A stretch of DNA of 64,000 nt from Sphingomicrobium clamense (lineage in GTDB: Bacteria; Pseudomonadota; Alphaproteobacteria; Sphingomonadales; Sphingomonadaceae). The stretch lies in contig NZ_JAHVAH010000001.1 of assembly GCF_019264355.1 (NCBI RefSeq), positions 604,001-668,000 on the forward strand, written 5' to 3'. Below are positions 48,184-57,565 of this stretch, one piece after another; within the stretch, counting starts at the first letter, position 1, and each line of letters opens with the position of its first letter. The notes below the pieces were generated by a model. That model did no database searches. It had not been told where the DNA came from and saw nothing but the letters and a program-made list of their open reading frames with translations. A program made the translations under genes and the position numbers.

Positions 48184-49131
48184 TTAGCGCTTTCGGGGCG
48201 GTGCGGGCGATAGGGTCCAAAGGTCGCCGTCGGCCGCGAGAAGCGTCGTGCCGAGCGTGCATTTCCCGCCTTTCTCGAGCGCAGACATGGCGCGCTCGAG
48301 GTCGGGCCCACGCGGCGGACGGTCGCCCATCCTCTCGAAGCCGATCAGAAGAAGGCGGCGCAGCAATTCGTCAGGGATCGTCCCCCGCACCAGCGCCCAA
48401 CCGTCCTCGGTCTCGCGAAGGCGCCGATCAGCGAGTCGCGTCGCGGTCCAGTCGAGCGCATCTTCGGCCTGTCGTAGATGGCTCGCGCTCGATGCCAGGG
48501 CAGACAGGTCGCCCAGATCGGCGCGATCGAGTGCCGTACGCAAACGCGACCGGTCGTGGGCAGGATCGGAATTGCTCGGATCGTCTACTGCGCGGATACC
48601 GGCAGTGCGGACGATGTCGGCCAACTCGTCCCGGGACCAGCCAAGCAAGGGGCGGATCAGGCGAACATCGTCGCGCAGCGGGCGACTGTCGGGCATGGCG
48701 GCCAGCCCGCCAACGCCCGCGCCGCGCATTGCGCGCATGAGCAGCGTTTCGACGACGTCGTCGCGGTGATGGGCGGTCGCTACTGCCCGCAACCCGCGTT
48801 TGGCGGCCCACTCGCCGAGCAGTCGGTATCGCATCGCGCGCGCTTCGGCCTGGATATTGGCGGTGGGCGGGTCGCCATCCCATGTCGCGTTCAACGTGTC
48901 GTGCGCGATCCCGCGTTCGGCGCACAGCTCGGCAATGTCGGCCGCTTCCTGCTTCGCCTCGGGTCGCAGTCCGTGATCGACTGTCGCCACCGCGATGCGA
49001 TCAGGCACGGCGCGGTGCGCCAAAAGCAGCAGGGCAAGGCTGTCGGGCCCGCCAGAGACAGCGAGACCGATCCGTTCATCCGGTTGGGTCAGGCGGGCGA
49101 GATCGTCCGCGAAGCGGTCGACCTCGCTCAT
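48184..49131 (-). CDS. tilS: tRNA(Ile)-lysidine synthetase TilS
   Basis: 315 residues, with the PP-loop ATP-pyrophosphatase motif SGGPDS (26-31), then DHGLRPEA, ATAHHRDDVVETLLMR and RPLLGWSRDEL. It modifies C34 of tRNA-Ile(CAU) to lysidine so that AUA is read. Homologues often have a longer C-terminal domain; this one has only a short version. It lies 4 bp after cpoB and precedes ftsH. Confidence 0.94.
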   Translation of the reverse strand: MSEVDRFADDLARLTQPDERIGLAVSGGPDSLALLLLAHRAVPDRIAVATVDHGLRPEAKQEAADIAELCAERGIAHDTLNATWDGDPPTANIQAEARAMRYRLLGEWAAKRGLRAVATAHHRDDVVETLLMRAMRGAGVGGLAAMPDSRPLRDDVRLIRPLLGWSRDELADIVRTAGIRAVDDPSNSDPAHDRSRLRTALDRADLGDLSALASSASHLRQAEDALDWTATRLADRRLRETEDGWALVRGTIPDELLRRLLLIGFERMGDRPPRGPDLERAMSALEKGGKCTLGTTLLAADGDLWTLSPAPPRKR

Positions 49132-49135
49132 CGCA

Positions 49136-50050
49136 TCAGCCGCAATTGGCCTCGCGGCGCGCAGCCGGCAGGCGCTCGGTCAGATAGTCGCGCATATTGC
49201 CCGCATAGACATCCTCGAGCTCGTCATAGGCCTTGCAGGCCTGGCCCGGCTGTCCCAGCCGCATCAGCGACTGGCCGAGGAAGTAGAGGCTGTCGGCGGC
49301 GCGGCCGCCTTCGGGGTCCTTGCGATAATTGGCCAGCAGCGCGTTGGCCGCGGCGCGCGGTTCGCCCTTGTCGAGCAAGGCGCGGCCGATGAGGTTGCGC
49401 GCCCAGCTGGCACGGCGATGGTCGGGGAAAGCGGCCTCGAAGGCACGCAGCGTCGTGATCGCCTGGTCGTAATTGCCCGCTTCCCACAGACGGAAGCCCT
49501 GCGTGTAAGCGTCTTCGCCTGCAGCCTCATAGTCCGGGTCGTTCTGCGCAAGCGCCGGGGCGGCTGGGATCGAGTCGACTTCGGGTGCGGCTTCGGCCTG
49601 GTTTTCGAAGCGCGGGGTCGAGATGAGTCTTTCGGGGACATCGACCTCTTCGGGTTCTTCGACGGGCGGCGGCGCGGCCGCGGCGGCTGCAGCAGCGGTT
49701 TCCTGCGAAACGCGCAAACGCGCCAATTCCGTTTCCATCTGGCCGAGGCGATACTGCGCTTCTTCATTGTTGCGGATGAGGGTCGTGATCTGGCGTTCGA
49801 GCGAGTCGATGCGGCCGGTCAGGATATCGACCGAAGAGCGGGTGGCGACAGGCTCGTCATAATATCCTGCGGTGCTGGCAGGCTGTCCGTCGGGGTAGAC
49901 GGTGCGCTGCATCTGGCGGACCTGCTTTTCGAGACGCTCGATGCGGTCGCGATTGTCACGCTCGCGGCGCGACTGGCTTTCCTGCGCGAAGGCGGATTCG
50001 GCGACCAGCGTGGTCGAGGCGAGAAGGAGAAATAGAGTGCGAATCTTCAT
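49136..50050 (-). CDS. cpoB: cell division coordinator CpoB (YbgF)
   Basis: 304 residues. The signal peptide ends at AFAQ. An N-terminal coiled coil (about 28-115, RRERDNRDRIERLEKQVRQM) and an Ala/Pro/Glu-rich linker with a run of Ala are followed by C-terminal TPRs (YTQGFRLWEAGNYDQAITTL, YFLGQSLMRLGQPGQACKAY). CpoB links Tol-Pal constriction with peptidoglycan synthesis. Other tol-pal genes are not in the window. The start follows GGTCC weakly. Confidence 0.87.
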   Translation of the reverse strand: MKIRTLFLLLASTTLVAESAFAQESQSRRERDNRDRIERLEKQVRQMQRTVYPDGQPASTAGYYDEPVATRSSVDILTGRIDSLERQITTLIRNNEEAQYRLGQMETELARLRVSQETAAAAAAAAPPPVEEPEEVDVPERLISTPRFENQAEAAPEVDSIPAAPALAQNDPDYEAAGEDAYTQGFRLWEAGNYDQAITTLRAFEAAFPDHRRASWARNLIGRALLDKGEPRAAANALLANYRKDPEGGRAADSLYFLGQSLMRLGQPGQACKAYDELEDVYAGNMRDYLTERLPAARREANCG

Positions 50051-50086
50051 GGATAGGACCTTGGGTATTCGAAGCTGAACTGGAGA

Positions 50087-51097
50087 CTAATCGGCCGCGC
50101 TGTCGCCGCCATTGTCGCCCGGCGCCTCGAGCGGCGGAGGCGGCGGCGCGCTATCGTCGAACTGGACGCTTGGCGTGTCATTCTCGTTCGACGTCGGGCT
50201 GTCTGCGGGACGGGTGGCGGAAGGCTGCGGGCGCGGGGCCGGCGGCGGAGTCTGCGCACGGCGCTGCGGCGGCGGGCTGCTGCGCCGCGCGGTCGGGCGC
50301 GAGGCTGGCGGCGGTGCAGCGGCCGGCGCGGGTTCGGCTGCAGCCTGGGCCTCGGCCGGATCGGCGAGCAGATCGCTCCCCAGAAGGCTGATGCCATTGG
50401 CGCTCTGGCCCGCTTCGCCGATCGGCGGAACGTCGGCAGTCCCGACCGCTATGCGCAGCGCGCCCGCGTCGTTGACCGCGAGCATGGGTGCCTGCGCGTC
50501 GGCCGGCACGACGTAAGACTGGCCGGTGGCAAGGCTCTGTTCCGTCAGCACTTCGTCGCCATCGGTGATGCGAATGTCGACCGGGCTGTTGGCGATCAGC
50601 AGGACGCGGTCGGCCTGCTCGAGTGCGGCCTGGCGCTCTTCTTCGGGATCGAGGAGCAATTCCTGATCCTCGCCGTCGGTATCGCCGAGCGTACGCTCGT
50701 TGGAATAGATGAACCAGGCGATGGCACCCACGAGCGCGAGCAGCGCGACCCAGATGATCCAGCGCGGAAAGCTTCGCGCGGGGTCGGCGACTTCATAGCC
50801 GTCCTCGACCGGCGCGGGGGGCAGGTCGTCGAGCTCGGTACGCAATTGCGCGGCAATCTCTTCCTTGTCGAGCCCGACTTCGGAAGCATAGGCCTTGGCG
50901 AAACCCATCGTGTAGGTGGGCGCGGGCAAGCGATCCCAATTGCTCTGTTCGAGATTTTCGAGGTGGCGCTTGGGAATGCGCGTGCGGCTGGCGATGTCGT
51001 CAATCTCGAGATCCTTGGCCTTGCGCGCGTCGCGCAGCCGCTCTCCGACGGTGACCATGCCCGGCAATTCTTCCTGCGCTTGAGTTTCTTCGTTCAT
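50087..51097 (-). CDS. RodZ-like helix-turn-helix / single-pass membrane protein
   Basis: 336 residues. An N-terminal Xre/HTH_25 domain (about 15-85: VGERLRDARKAKDLEIDDIA, SRTRIPKRHLENLE) is followed by one membrane helix (112-131), a periplasmic DUF4115-like domain (about 160-230) and a long Pro/Ala-rich tail. This is the RodZ architecture; RodZ couples MreB to cell-wall elongation. The start is the ATG at 51097 with GTGGGG upstream; a GTG at 51115 is the alternative. It is downstream of ptsP in the minus-strand string to ftsH. Confidence 0.86.
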   Translation of the reverse strand: MNEETQAQEELPGMVTVGERLRDARKAKDLEIDDIASRTRIPKRHLENLEQSNWDRLPAPTYTMGFAKAYASEVGLDKEEIAAQLRTELDDLPPAPVEDGYEVADPARSFPRWIIWVALLALVGAIAWFIYSNERTLGDTDGEDQELLLDPEEERQAALEQADRVLLIANSPVDIRITDGDEVLTEQSLATGQSYVVPADAQAPMLAVNDAGALRIAVGTADVPPIGEAGQSANGISLLGSDLLADPAEAQAAAEPAPAAAPPPASRPTARRSSPPPQRRAQTPPPAPRPQPSATRPADSPTSNENDTPSVQFDDSAPPPPPLEAPGDNGGDSAAD

Positions 51098-51175
51098 TGC
51101 CCCACTTTCCGACACGGCTTTCTCCCACCTTCACGACTGGGGGCGGGGCTTGTCAACGACTTATCGGGGCGCAGG

Positions 51176-53443
51176 CTAATCGAGGACGATTTCGTGCCGC
51201 TTTGCCCAGCCGGTGAGCGATTTGCGAAGATCGCGCGGCGGGTCGGCCAGCAGCCGGTCCATCTCCGCCGTGATCGCGCCCGCATCGAGCGAGCGGACCA
51301 TCGCCTTGATCGGCCCCATCGCCGCCGGCGTGATCGAGAAATTCTCGATCCCGATGCCGATCAGCGCCATCGCCTCGAGCGTGCGCCCGCCCATCTCGCC
51401 ACAGATCCGCACGGGCACGTCGGCCTCCTTCGCCTGGCGCGCGATGCGCCGGAGAAAGCGCAGGATGGCGGGGCTGAGCCAGTCGTAGCGCTCGGCCAGT
51501 CGCGGCTCGGCGCGGTCGGCGGCGAACAGGAACTGGGTCAGGTCGTTGGTGCCGATCGACAGGAAATCGAGCCGCGGCAGGATCATGTCGAGCGTCTCGG
51601 CCAGCGAGGGCACTTCGAGCATGCAGCCATATTCGGTGACCATGGGAAGCATCCGCTTTCGCTTGCGCAGCCATTCGACCTGCTCCTCGAACAGGCTGCG
51701 GGCTTCCTCATATTCCCACGGTTCGCTGACCATCGGGAACATGACCCTGAGATGACGTCCACCCGCCGCCTCGAGTAGCGCTCGGGCCTGCGCCTTCATC
51801 AGCGCCTGGCGGTCGAGCGAGAGGCGTAGCGCGCGCCAGCCCATCGCCGGATTCTCGGCCTCGTCCTTTTCGTCCTGCAAATAGGGAAGCGCCTTGTCCC
51901 CGCCGATATCGAGCGTGCGGAAGACGACCGGCTTGTCGCCCGCAGCATCGAGCACTTCCTTGTAGAGCTTGTACTGGCTTTCGCGGCCTGGAAGCGTCGC
52001 AGCGACGAGGAACTGGAATTCGGTGCGGAACAGGCCGATGCCTTCCGCGCCCACCGCATCGAGATTGGCTGCATCCTCGGCAAGGCCCGCATTGACCATC
52101 AAGGTGACGCGATGTCCGTCGGTGGTCTCGGCCGGCTTGTCGCGAATGGCGGCGAATTCTTCGCGGCGCTTCTGGCTCGACGCCATGGCCTGCGCGAACG
52201 TGTCGGCGACCGCGCGCGACGGGCGTACGGTGATCGTCCCCTGATCGCCATCGAGCAGGATCGGGTCGCCCTCGGCCGCGATGTGGCGGATATCGTCGAT
52301 GCGCCCGACCATCGGCACGCCCATGGCGCGCGCGACGATGGTGACATGCGCGGTCAGCGAGCCTTCCTGAAGCACGATGCCCTTGAGGCGGCGCTTGTCA
52401 TAGTCGAGCAGTTCGGCGGGGCCGAGGTTGCGCGCGATGAGGATGGCGTCGTCCTGCAGCCCCTGCTGCGCGGCGGTGCCGGTGCGGCCCGAAACGATGC
52501 GCATGAGCCGGTTGGCCAGATCGTCGAGGTCGTGCATCCGCTCCTGCAGCAGCGGATCGTCGATTTCCTGCATGCGTGCGCGGGTGCGCTGCTGGACGCG
52601 TTCGATCGCCGCCTCGGCGGTCAGACCGCTGTCGATCGCCTCGTTGATGCGCCGCGACCAGCCCTCGTCATAGGCGAACATCTTGTAGGTCTCGAGAATC
52701 TCCTGATGTTCGCCGCCACCGGTGCCGAACTCGGCATCGCGAGTCATATTGTCGATCTGCTCGCGCATCTTGCGGAAGGCGGCATAGACGCGGGCCCGCT
52801 CGGCTTCGGTGTCCTCGGCGACCGTATGTTCGACGGTGACCTTGGGTTGGTGAAAGACCGCGACGCCCTTGGCCATGCCGGCGACGAGTTTGAGACCCGC
52901 CAGTTGCTGCGAGCCGGTATCGCGCGCGCGGCCCTTGGTGCCGTCGGCAATGCCGGCGCTGGCCAGCAGTTCCGATAGCGCCATGGTGACCGTCTGCAGA
53001 GCTTCGATCTCGACATCCTCATATTTGCGCGGATCGTCATGCTGGACGGTGAGGACGCCGATCGGCTCCTCGCGGCGGATGATCGGAAGGCCGGCAAAGC
53101 TGTGGAAATGTTCTTCGCCCGTTTCGGGGCGATAGGCATAGTTGGGGTGAGTGCTGGCCTCGTCGAGGTTGAGGATACCGCCCGTCTCCGCGATCGTGCC
53201 TACGAGGCCCTCGCCAAGGCCGAGACGAGTGACGTGCACCGCTTCCTTGTTGAGGCCGAAGGTCGCGTAAAGCTCGAGCGCATTCTCGCGCAGCACATAG
53301 ATCGAGCAGACTTCGCTCTTCATCGCCTCGGCGATGAGATCGACCACGCGATCGAGCTTCGACTGGGTCGAACCCCGGGCGGCCATCACGTCGTGAAGAC
53401 CGGTCAGGATTTCGCGAGCGGCGGAAGCGGCGGTCTCGGGCAT
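51176..53443 (-). CDS. ptsP: phosphoenolpyruvate-protein phosphotransferase PtsP (EI-Ntr)
   Basis: 755 residues. An N-terminal GAF domain (about 20-165) senses a small ligand (glutamine or 2-oxoglutarate in studied forms). The PTS EI part has the phosphohistidine motif GSLTAHVTIVARAMG with His366, then the PEP-binding TIM barrel with GIGLFRTEF, and ICGEMGGRTLE. It starts the nitrogen PTS relay to NPr and EIIA-Ntr. It is divergent from the two hemerythrin-like genes and upstream of the RodZ-like gene. Confidence 0.96.
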   Translation of the reverse strand: MPETAASAAREILTGLHDVMAARGSTQSKLDRVVDLIAEAMKSEVCSIYVLRENALELYATFGLNKEAVHVTRLGLGEGLVGTIAETGGILNLDEASTHPNYAYRPETGEEHFHSFAGLPIIRREEPIGVLTVQHDDPRKYEDVEIEALQTVTMALSELLASAGIADGTKGRARDTGSQQLAGLKLVAGMAKGVAVFHQPKVTVEHTVAEDTEAERARVYAAFRKMREQIDNMTRDAEFGTGGGEHQEILETYKMFAYDEGWSRRINEAIDSGLTAEAAIERVQQRTRARMQEIDDPLLQERMHDLDDLANRLMRIVSGRTGTAAQQGLQDDAILIARNLGPAELLDYDKRRLKGIVLQEGSLTAHVTIVARAMGVPMVGRIDDIRHIAAEGDPILLDGDQGTITVRPSRAVADTFAQAMASSQKRREEFAAIRDKPAETTDGHRVTLMVNAGLAEDAANLDAVGAEGIGLFRTEFQFLVAATLPGRESQYKLYKEVLDAAGDKPVVFRTLDIGGDKALPYLQDEKDEAENPAMGWRALRLSLDRQALMKAQARALLEAAGGRHLRVMFPMVSEPWEYEEARSLFEEQVEWLRKRKRMLPMVTEYGCMLEVPSLAETLDMILPRLDFLSIGTNDLTQFLFAADRAEPRLAERYDWLSPAILRFLRRIARQAKEADVPVRICGEMGGRTLEAMALIGIGIENFSITPAAMGPIKAMVRSLDAGAITAEMDRLLADPPRDLRKSLTGWAKRHEIVLD

Positions 53444-53577
53444 GAAATGTTGGCTAGCAGGGAAAAAGCCGCGGCGCCATGGGGCTCGATATCGGTCCGT
53501 AACGGAAGTTTGCGCAAGGAGCCGTTGACCATCGCTGCGCCCTGACCGTCAGCCTCAACAGGGGCAAGGAGGGCGGC

Positions 53578-54060
53578 ATGATTCCATCGGCACATTTTCG
53601 CGAACAGCAGGCGCGCGCCAGGGCGATTTCGCGCCGCATCGTCGAGGGTGTCGATCGCTATCGAACGCCCGACGACAGTTTCGCGATCGTGCTCGATATC
53701 GCACGCCTTACCGGCATGCTGGCGATCCATTTTGCACAGATCGACCGTTCGCTGGTCCCGAGGTTGGTGCAGGGCGACGACGATGTGCGGCGGCTGGCCC
53801 TTCGCTTCCGTGACGAGTTCGGCGAATTCGGACGGCTGGTGAAATTGTTCAACACGCGTTGGGGGACGTCCGCGGCGATCAGTGGCGATCCGGTTGCCTT
53901 CCGGGTCGATGTCCACCAGCTGATCGACGCGGTCGAGGAACGGTTCGTGCGCGAGGACAGGGACTTGTTCCGGGTCAACGACCGGCTGGCCAGCCTCGCC
54001 GACATCGAGTTCTCGATGCCCCCCGCAAAACCGCCGGTGGCCATACCCAACGCCGCCTAG
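53578..54060 (+). CDS. hemerythrin-like protein, degenerate (first of tandem pair)
   Basis: 160 residues, four-helix pattern, no signal. The first half retains an HxxxxD motif (His51, AIHFAQIDRSLVP), but the second half reads ERFVREDRDLF where hemerythrins have HxxxE, and the middle histidine is missing. It is homologous to the following gene, with matching blocks HFAQIDRSL / HLATEDQSL and RFVREDRDLF / RIARENDQLY. Metal binding is doubtful, so a regulatory or scaffold role is possible. It is 26 bp upstream of its paralogue. Confidence 0.65.
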   Translation: MIPSAHFREQQARARAISRRIVEGVDRYRTPDDSFAIVLDIARLTGMLAIHFAQIDRSLVPRLVQGDDDVRRLALRFRDEFGEFGRLVKLFNTRWGTSAAISGDPVAFRVDVHQLIDAVEERFVREDRDLFRVNDRLASLADIEFSMPPAKPPVAIPNAA

Positions 54061-54085
54061 CGCGATCTCATAAGGAGCAGGATAG

Positions 54086-54529
54086 ATGAGCAGAACCAGC
54101 GCGCTGCGTGCGCAGCACGACCGCATCGAGCAATTGGCGGGAAAGCTCGACCGGGAGGTCATGGCGCGGCGAGAGGGCGACGATTGCGATGCGATCGCGC
54201 TGCTGCTCGCCAAGCTTCTCGGTGTCCTTCGCATTCATCTCGCGACCGAAGATCAATCGCTCTACCCCTACATGATCGACAGTGGCGACCAGCATGCGTC
54301 GGGCCTGGTACAGCATTTCCAGGATGAGATGGGAGGGCTGGCAGGAACGGTCAGCCAGTTTGCCGAACGGTGGACGTGCGCGCGGACGATGGAGAGCGGT
54401 TTTGCCGACTTTCGCCACGAGCTCGTCGCGATCCTATCGGCGCTGTCCAAGCGGATCGCGCGCGAGAATGACCAGCTCTACCCGCTTGCCGACGAACTTG
54501 CCGAACGTCAGCAGCGAATGTCGGCCTAG
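54086..54529 (+). CDS. hemerythrin-domain protein (second of tandem pair)
   Basis: 147 residues. It has His11 (AQHDRIEQL), His51 with Glu55 (HLATEDQSLYP) and His77, but the last ligand pair is changed: Arg123 stands where the second HxxxE histidine is expected (KRIARENDQLYP). His111 might substitute. A cytoplasmic oxygen/NO/iron-responsive role is the default for the family. An AAGGAG precedes the ATG. Its TAG lies in the CTAG shared with the convergent oxidoreductase gene. Confidence 0.78.
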   Translation: MSRTSALRAQHDRIEQLAGKLDREVMARREGDDCDAIALLLAKLLGVLRIHLATEDQSLYPYMIDSGDQHASGLVQHFQDEMGGLAGTVSQFAERWTCARTMESGFADFRHELVAILSALSKRIARENDQLYPLADELAERQQRMSA

Positions 54530-55581
54530 CCCCGCCGTTCGAGCGCGGCGGCGGCGTCGTCGACCAGTTCGGCGATGATCTCGGCGACCGGCTGTTCCGA
54601 CTTGACCATGCCGACCGATTGCCCGGCCATGACGCTGCCTGTTTCGACGTCGCCGTCGATCACCGCGCGTTTGAGCGCGCCTGCCCAATAATGCTCGATC
54701 TGGAGCTGGGCCTCGTTCATCGCGATTTCCTCGCGGTCGAGGCGGTCGGCGACTTCGCGCTGCTTGGCGGCGAACCTGTCCATTTCCTTATTCTTCAGGG
54801 CGCGCACCGGGATGACGGGGAGGCGCGGGTCAATCTGGACCGACAGGATTGCATCGCGCGCGTTGCCGCGGATGAACGCCTTCTTGAAGTTTTCGTGCGC
54901 GATACATTCGTAAGCGCAGACGAAACGGGTGCCGAGCTGGACCCCGACCGCGCCCATCTCGAGATAGGCGGCAATGGCCGAGCCGCGGCCGATCCCGCCC
55001 GCGACGAAGACCGGCATGTCTTCGGCCATGTGGGGAAGGATTTCCTGCGCGAGGACGCTGGTCGAGACGGGGCCGATATGGCCGCCCGCTTCCATGCCCT
55101 CTACCACCAGTGCGTCGACGCCCGAGCGCTTGAGCTTCTTGGCGAGCGCAAGCGCGGGGGCGAAGGCAATGAGCTTGGCGCCATTGTCCTTGATCTTGGC
55201 GATCGCCTTGCCCGAGGGGAGGCCGCCCGCGAGGACGACGTGGCTGACCTCATGCTTGGCGCAGATGTCGATCAGCTCGTCGAGATCGGGGTGCATGGTG
55301 ATGAGATTCACGCCGAAGGGCTTGGAGGTCATCTCCTTGGTCGCGGCGATTTCCTTGTCGAGCAGGTCGGGGGGCATCGCGCCGCACGCGATCACGCCGA
55401 AGCCGCCCGCGTTGGAGATGGCCGAGACGAGATTTCGCTCCGAAATCCAGCTCATCGCGCCTCCCATGATGGCATAGTCGCAGCCAAGAAAGTCGGTGCC
55501 GCGCTTCATCAGGGCGGAGAGCTTGGCATGGCTGCCATGGGCGACGTTGCGCTGTTCGGGAATGAGGCCTTCGCCGCTCAT
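54526..55581 (-). CDS. nitronate monooxygenase-like flavin oxidoreductase
   Basis: 351 residues, TIM barrel. Motifs: DYAIMGGAMSWIS, AISNAGGFGVIACG, GMEAGGHIGP with the flavin-phosphate glycines, VFVAGGIGRG and GTRFVCAYE. This is the 2-nitropropane dioxygenase / FabK-like family, which binds FMN and oxidises nitronates or reduces enoyl groups. The substrate is unknown. The start overlaps the lysC stop (ATGA), so it is downstream in the lysC transcript. Confidence 0.88.
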   Translation of the reverse strand: MSGEGLIPEQRNVAHGSHAKLSALMKRGTDFLGCDYAIMGGAMSWISERNLVSAISNAGGFGVIACGAMPPDLLDKEIAATKEMTSKPFGVNLITMHPDLDELIDICAKHEVSHVVLAGGLPSGKAIAKIKDNGAKLIAFAPALALAKKLKRSGVDALVVEGMEAGGHIGPVSTSVLAQEILPHMAEDMPVFVAGGIGRGSAIAAYLEMGAVGVQLGTRFVCAYECIAHENFKKAFIRGNARDAILSVQIDPRLPVIPVRALKNKEMDRFAAKQREVADRLDREEIAMNEAQLQIEHYWAGALKRAVIDGDVETGSVMAGQSVGMVKSEQPVAEIIAELVDDAAAALERRG

Positions 55582-56816
55582 TTTACATCCTTGTCGTCGA
55601 GCCCGAAGGCCGTGTGGAGGGAGCGCACGGCGACGTCGACGTCATTCTCGTCGATCAGCACGCTGGCGCGGATTTCGCCGCCGGTCGCAGCCTTGAGGTT
55701 GATCTTTCGCTCGGCGAGCACCTTGAAGAGGGTCGCGGCGAGGCTGGGATCGGAGCGCAGGCCGACGCCGACGATGGAAATCTTGGCGACGCCTTCGTCG
55801 GAGCGGATGTCGGTGAAGCCGAGGTCGGGCTGCCGCTCCTTGAGCAGCGCGATGGCCTTGGCGAGGTTCGCGCGCGGGACGGTGAAGTGAAGGTCGCTTG
55901 CCGTGCCCGCCTCGGTTGCTGCGTGGACGACCATGTCGGTCGAAATGCCGGCTTCGGCGAGTGGCGAGATGATCGCGCTGAGCGTGCCGGGGCGGTCGGC
56001 GATGCCGGTGAGGACGACGTGCGCCTCGTTGCGGTCGGCGGCGATGCCCGCGATGGCGGTGCGTTCCATGTTGGTCTCCAGTTCGGCGACGATGTCGGTG
56101 CCGGGCAAGTCTTCGAAGGCGGACAGGACGCGCAGGCGCAGCCCCTCGCGCATGGCGAGGCCGACGCTGCGGACCTGCAGGACTTTCGCGCCCGCCCCGG
56201 CGAGTTCGAGCATTTCCTCGAAGGTGACGGCGTTGAGCTTGGACGCGCGCGGGACGATGCGCGGGTCGGTGGTATAGACGCCGTCCACGTCGGTGTAGAT
56301 GTCGCAGCGGTCGGCGTTGACGCCCGCGGCGATGGCGACCGCGCTGGTGTCGGATCCGCCGCGACCAAGCGTGGCGACGCGCCCGTCCTCGGTGGCGCCC
56401 TGGAAGCCCGGGATGACGCAGATCTGGCCGGCACTGAGCGCCTCGTCCAGAAGGCCGCGCTCGATACTCTCGACGCGGGCGTTGCCGTGGACGCCGCTCG
56501 CCTTCATCAACTGCCAGCCCATGAAGCTGCGCGCGTCGCGGTTCATATTCTGGAGCGTCATGGCGAGGAGGCCGGCGGTGACCTGTTCGCCGCTGGCAAC
56601 GACGACGTCATATTCGCGCGGGTCGTGCGTGGCGGCGGCTTCCTTGCAGAACTGGACGAGCCGGTCGGTCTCGCCCGCCATGGCGGAGACGACAACGAGC
56701 ACTTCGTTGCCCCGTTCGGCTTCGCGCGAAACGATATCGGCGACGTGGCGGATGCGCTCGATGCCTGCCATCGAGGTACCGCCGAATTTCATCACGATGC
56801 GTTGAGGCTCGCCCAT
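55578..56816 (-). CDS. lysC: aspartate kinase
   Basis: 412 residues. The kinase domain starts VMKFGGTSM (8-16), with VVVSAMAGETDRL, VVASGEQVTAGLL, and GRGGSDTSAVAIAAGVNADR with DVDGVYTTDPR. Two C-terminal ACT domains (from about 265 and 345) provide feedback sites. It phosphorylates aspartate in lysine, threonine and methionine synthesis. The start is the ATG at 56816 (MGEPQR); longer upstream sequence overlaps the divergent ubiG and is rejected. Confidence 0.96.
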   Translation of the reverse strand: MGEPQRIVMKFGGTSMAGIERIRHVADIVSREAERGNEVLVVVSAMAGETDRLVQFCKEAAATHDPREYDVVVASGEQVTAGLLAMTLQNMNRDARSFMGWQLMKASGVHGNARVESIERGLLDEALSAGQICVIPGFQGATEDGRVATLGRGGSDTSAVAIAAGVNADRCDIYTDVDGVYTTDPRIVPRASKLNAVTFEEMLELAGAGAKVLQVRSVGLAMREGLRLRVLSAFEDLPGTDIVAELETNMERTAIAGIAADRNEAHVVLTGIADRPGTLSAIISPLAEAGISTDMVVHAATEAGTASDLHFTVPRANLAKAIALLKERQPDLGFTDIRSDEGVAKISIVGVGLRSDPSLAATLFKVLAERKINLKAATGGEIRASVLIDENDVDVAVRSLHTAFGLDDKDVK

Positions 56817-56843
56817 ATGGGGACAAGCTGGTAGGGACGCGCC

Positions 56844-57563
56844 ATGAGCAAGGCAAGTATCGTAGCATCGGAAGCCGCCCATTTCGGCGGCATGGCGCAT
56901 GACTGGTGGGACCCGGACGGCGACAGTGCGATGCTGCACAAGCTCAACCCGGTGCGACTGCAGTTCATTCGAGACCAGATCGACCAGCATTTCGATGCCG
57001 ACGAACATTCGCTCAAAGCCCTCGAAGGCAAAAGCGCGCTCGACGTCGGGTGCGGCGCTGGTCTGCTCGCCGAGCCCTTGGCGCGGCTGGGAGCGGACGT
57101 CACGGGCCTCGATGCGGCGCCCGAGCTGATCGAGGCGGCCAAGGGTCACGCGGCGGGGCAGGGGCTGTCGATCGACTATCGCGCGGGCGAGCTGAAAACA
57201 CTCGAAGGATCGTTCGATCTCGTCACCTGCCTGGAGGTAATCGAGCATGTCGCGGAGCCCGCCGACTTCGTCGCGGCGCTCGAAAAGCGGCTGGCGCCCG
57301 GCGGCCTGCTGATCATGTCGACGCCCAACCGGACCGAATGGTCACGCTTCCTGACGATCACGCTGGCCGAGGGGATGGGCAAGATTCCTCGCGGCACGCA
57401 CGACTACGACCAGTTCATCGATCCCGACGCGATGCGCGCACTGCTCGGCGCGGCGGGGCTGGAGATGGTCGAGGTGATGGGGATTGCCGCGAGCCCGATG
57501 AAGGGACTGCACCTGAGCGAAGACTTGCGGCTGAATTACATCTTCAGCGCGCGGCGAGCATAA
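56844..57563 (+). CDS. ubiG: 3-demethylubiquinol 3-O-methyltransferase UbiG
   Basis: 239 residues. The N-terminus HFGGMAHDWWDPDGDSAMLHKLNP is typical of UbiG; motif I LDVGCGAGLLAEPLARLG, motif II LVTCLEVIEHV and the HDYDQFIDPDAM block follow. It performs both O-methylations of ubiquinone synthesis. It is divergent from lysC (27 bp apart). Codon use is GC-rich like the rest of the window, in sharp contrast to the gene 2 bp downstream. Confidence 0.94.
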   Translation: MSKASIVASEAAHFGGMAHDWWDPDGDSAMLHKLNPVRLQFIRDQIDQHFDADEHSLKALEGKSALDVGCGAGLLAEPLARLGADVTGLDAAPELIEAAKGHAAGQGLSIDYRAGELKTLEGSFDLVTCLEVIEHVAEPADFVAALEKRLAPGGLLIMSTPNRTEWSRFLTITLAEGMGKIPRGTHDYDQFIDPDAMRALLGAAGLEMVEVMGIAASPMKGLHLSEDLRLNYIFSARRA

Positions 57564-57565
57564 GA

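Noticed and set aside
56906..57565. Upstream extension of the orphan gene frame across ubiG
   Set aside because: It is an Arg-rich shadow of ubiG; base composition and codon use change abruptly at 57566, where a sensible ATG lies.
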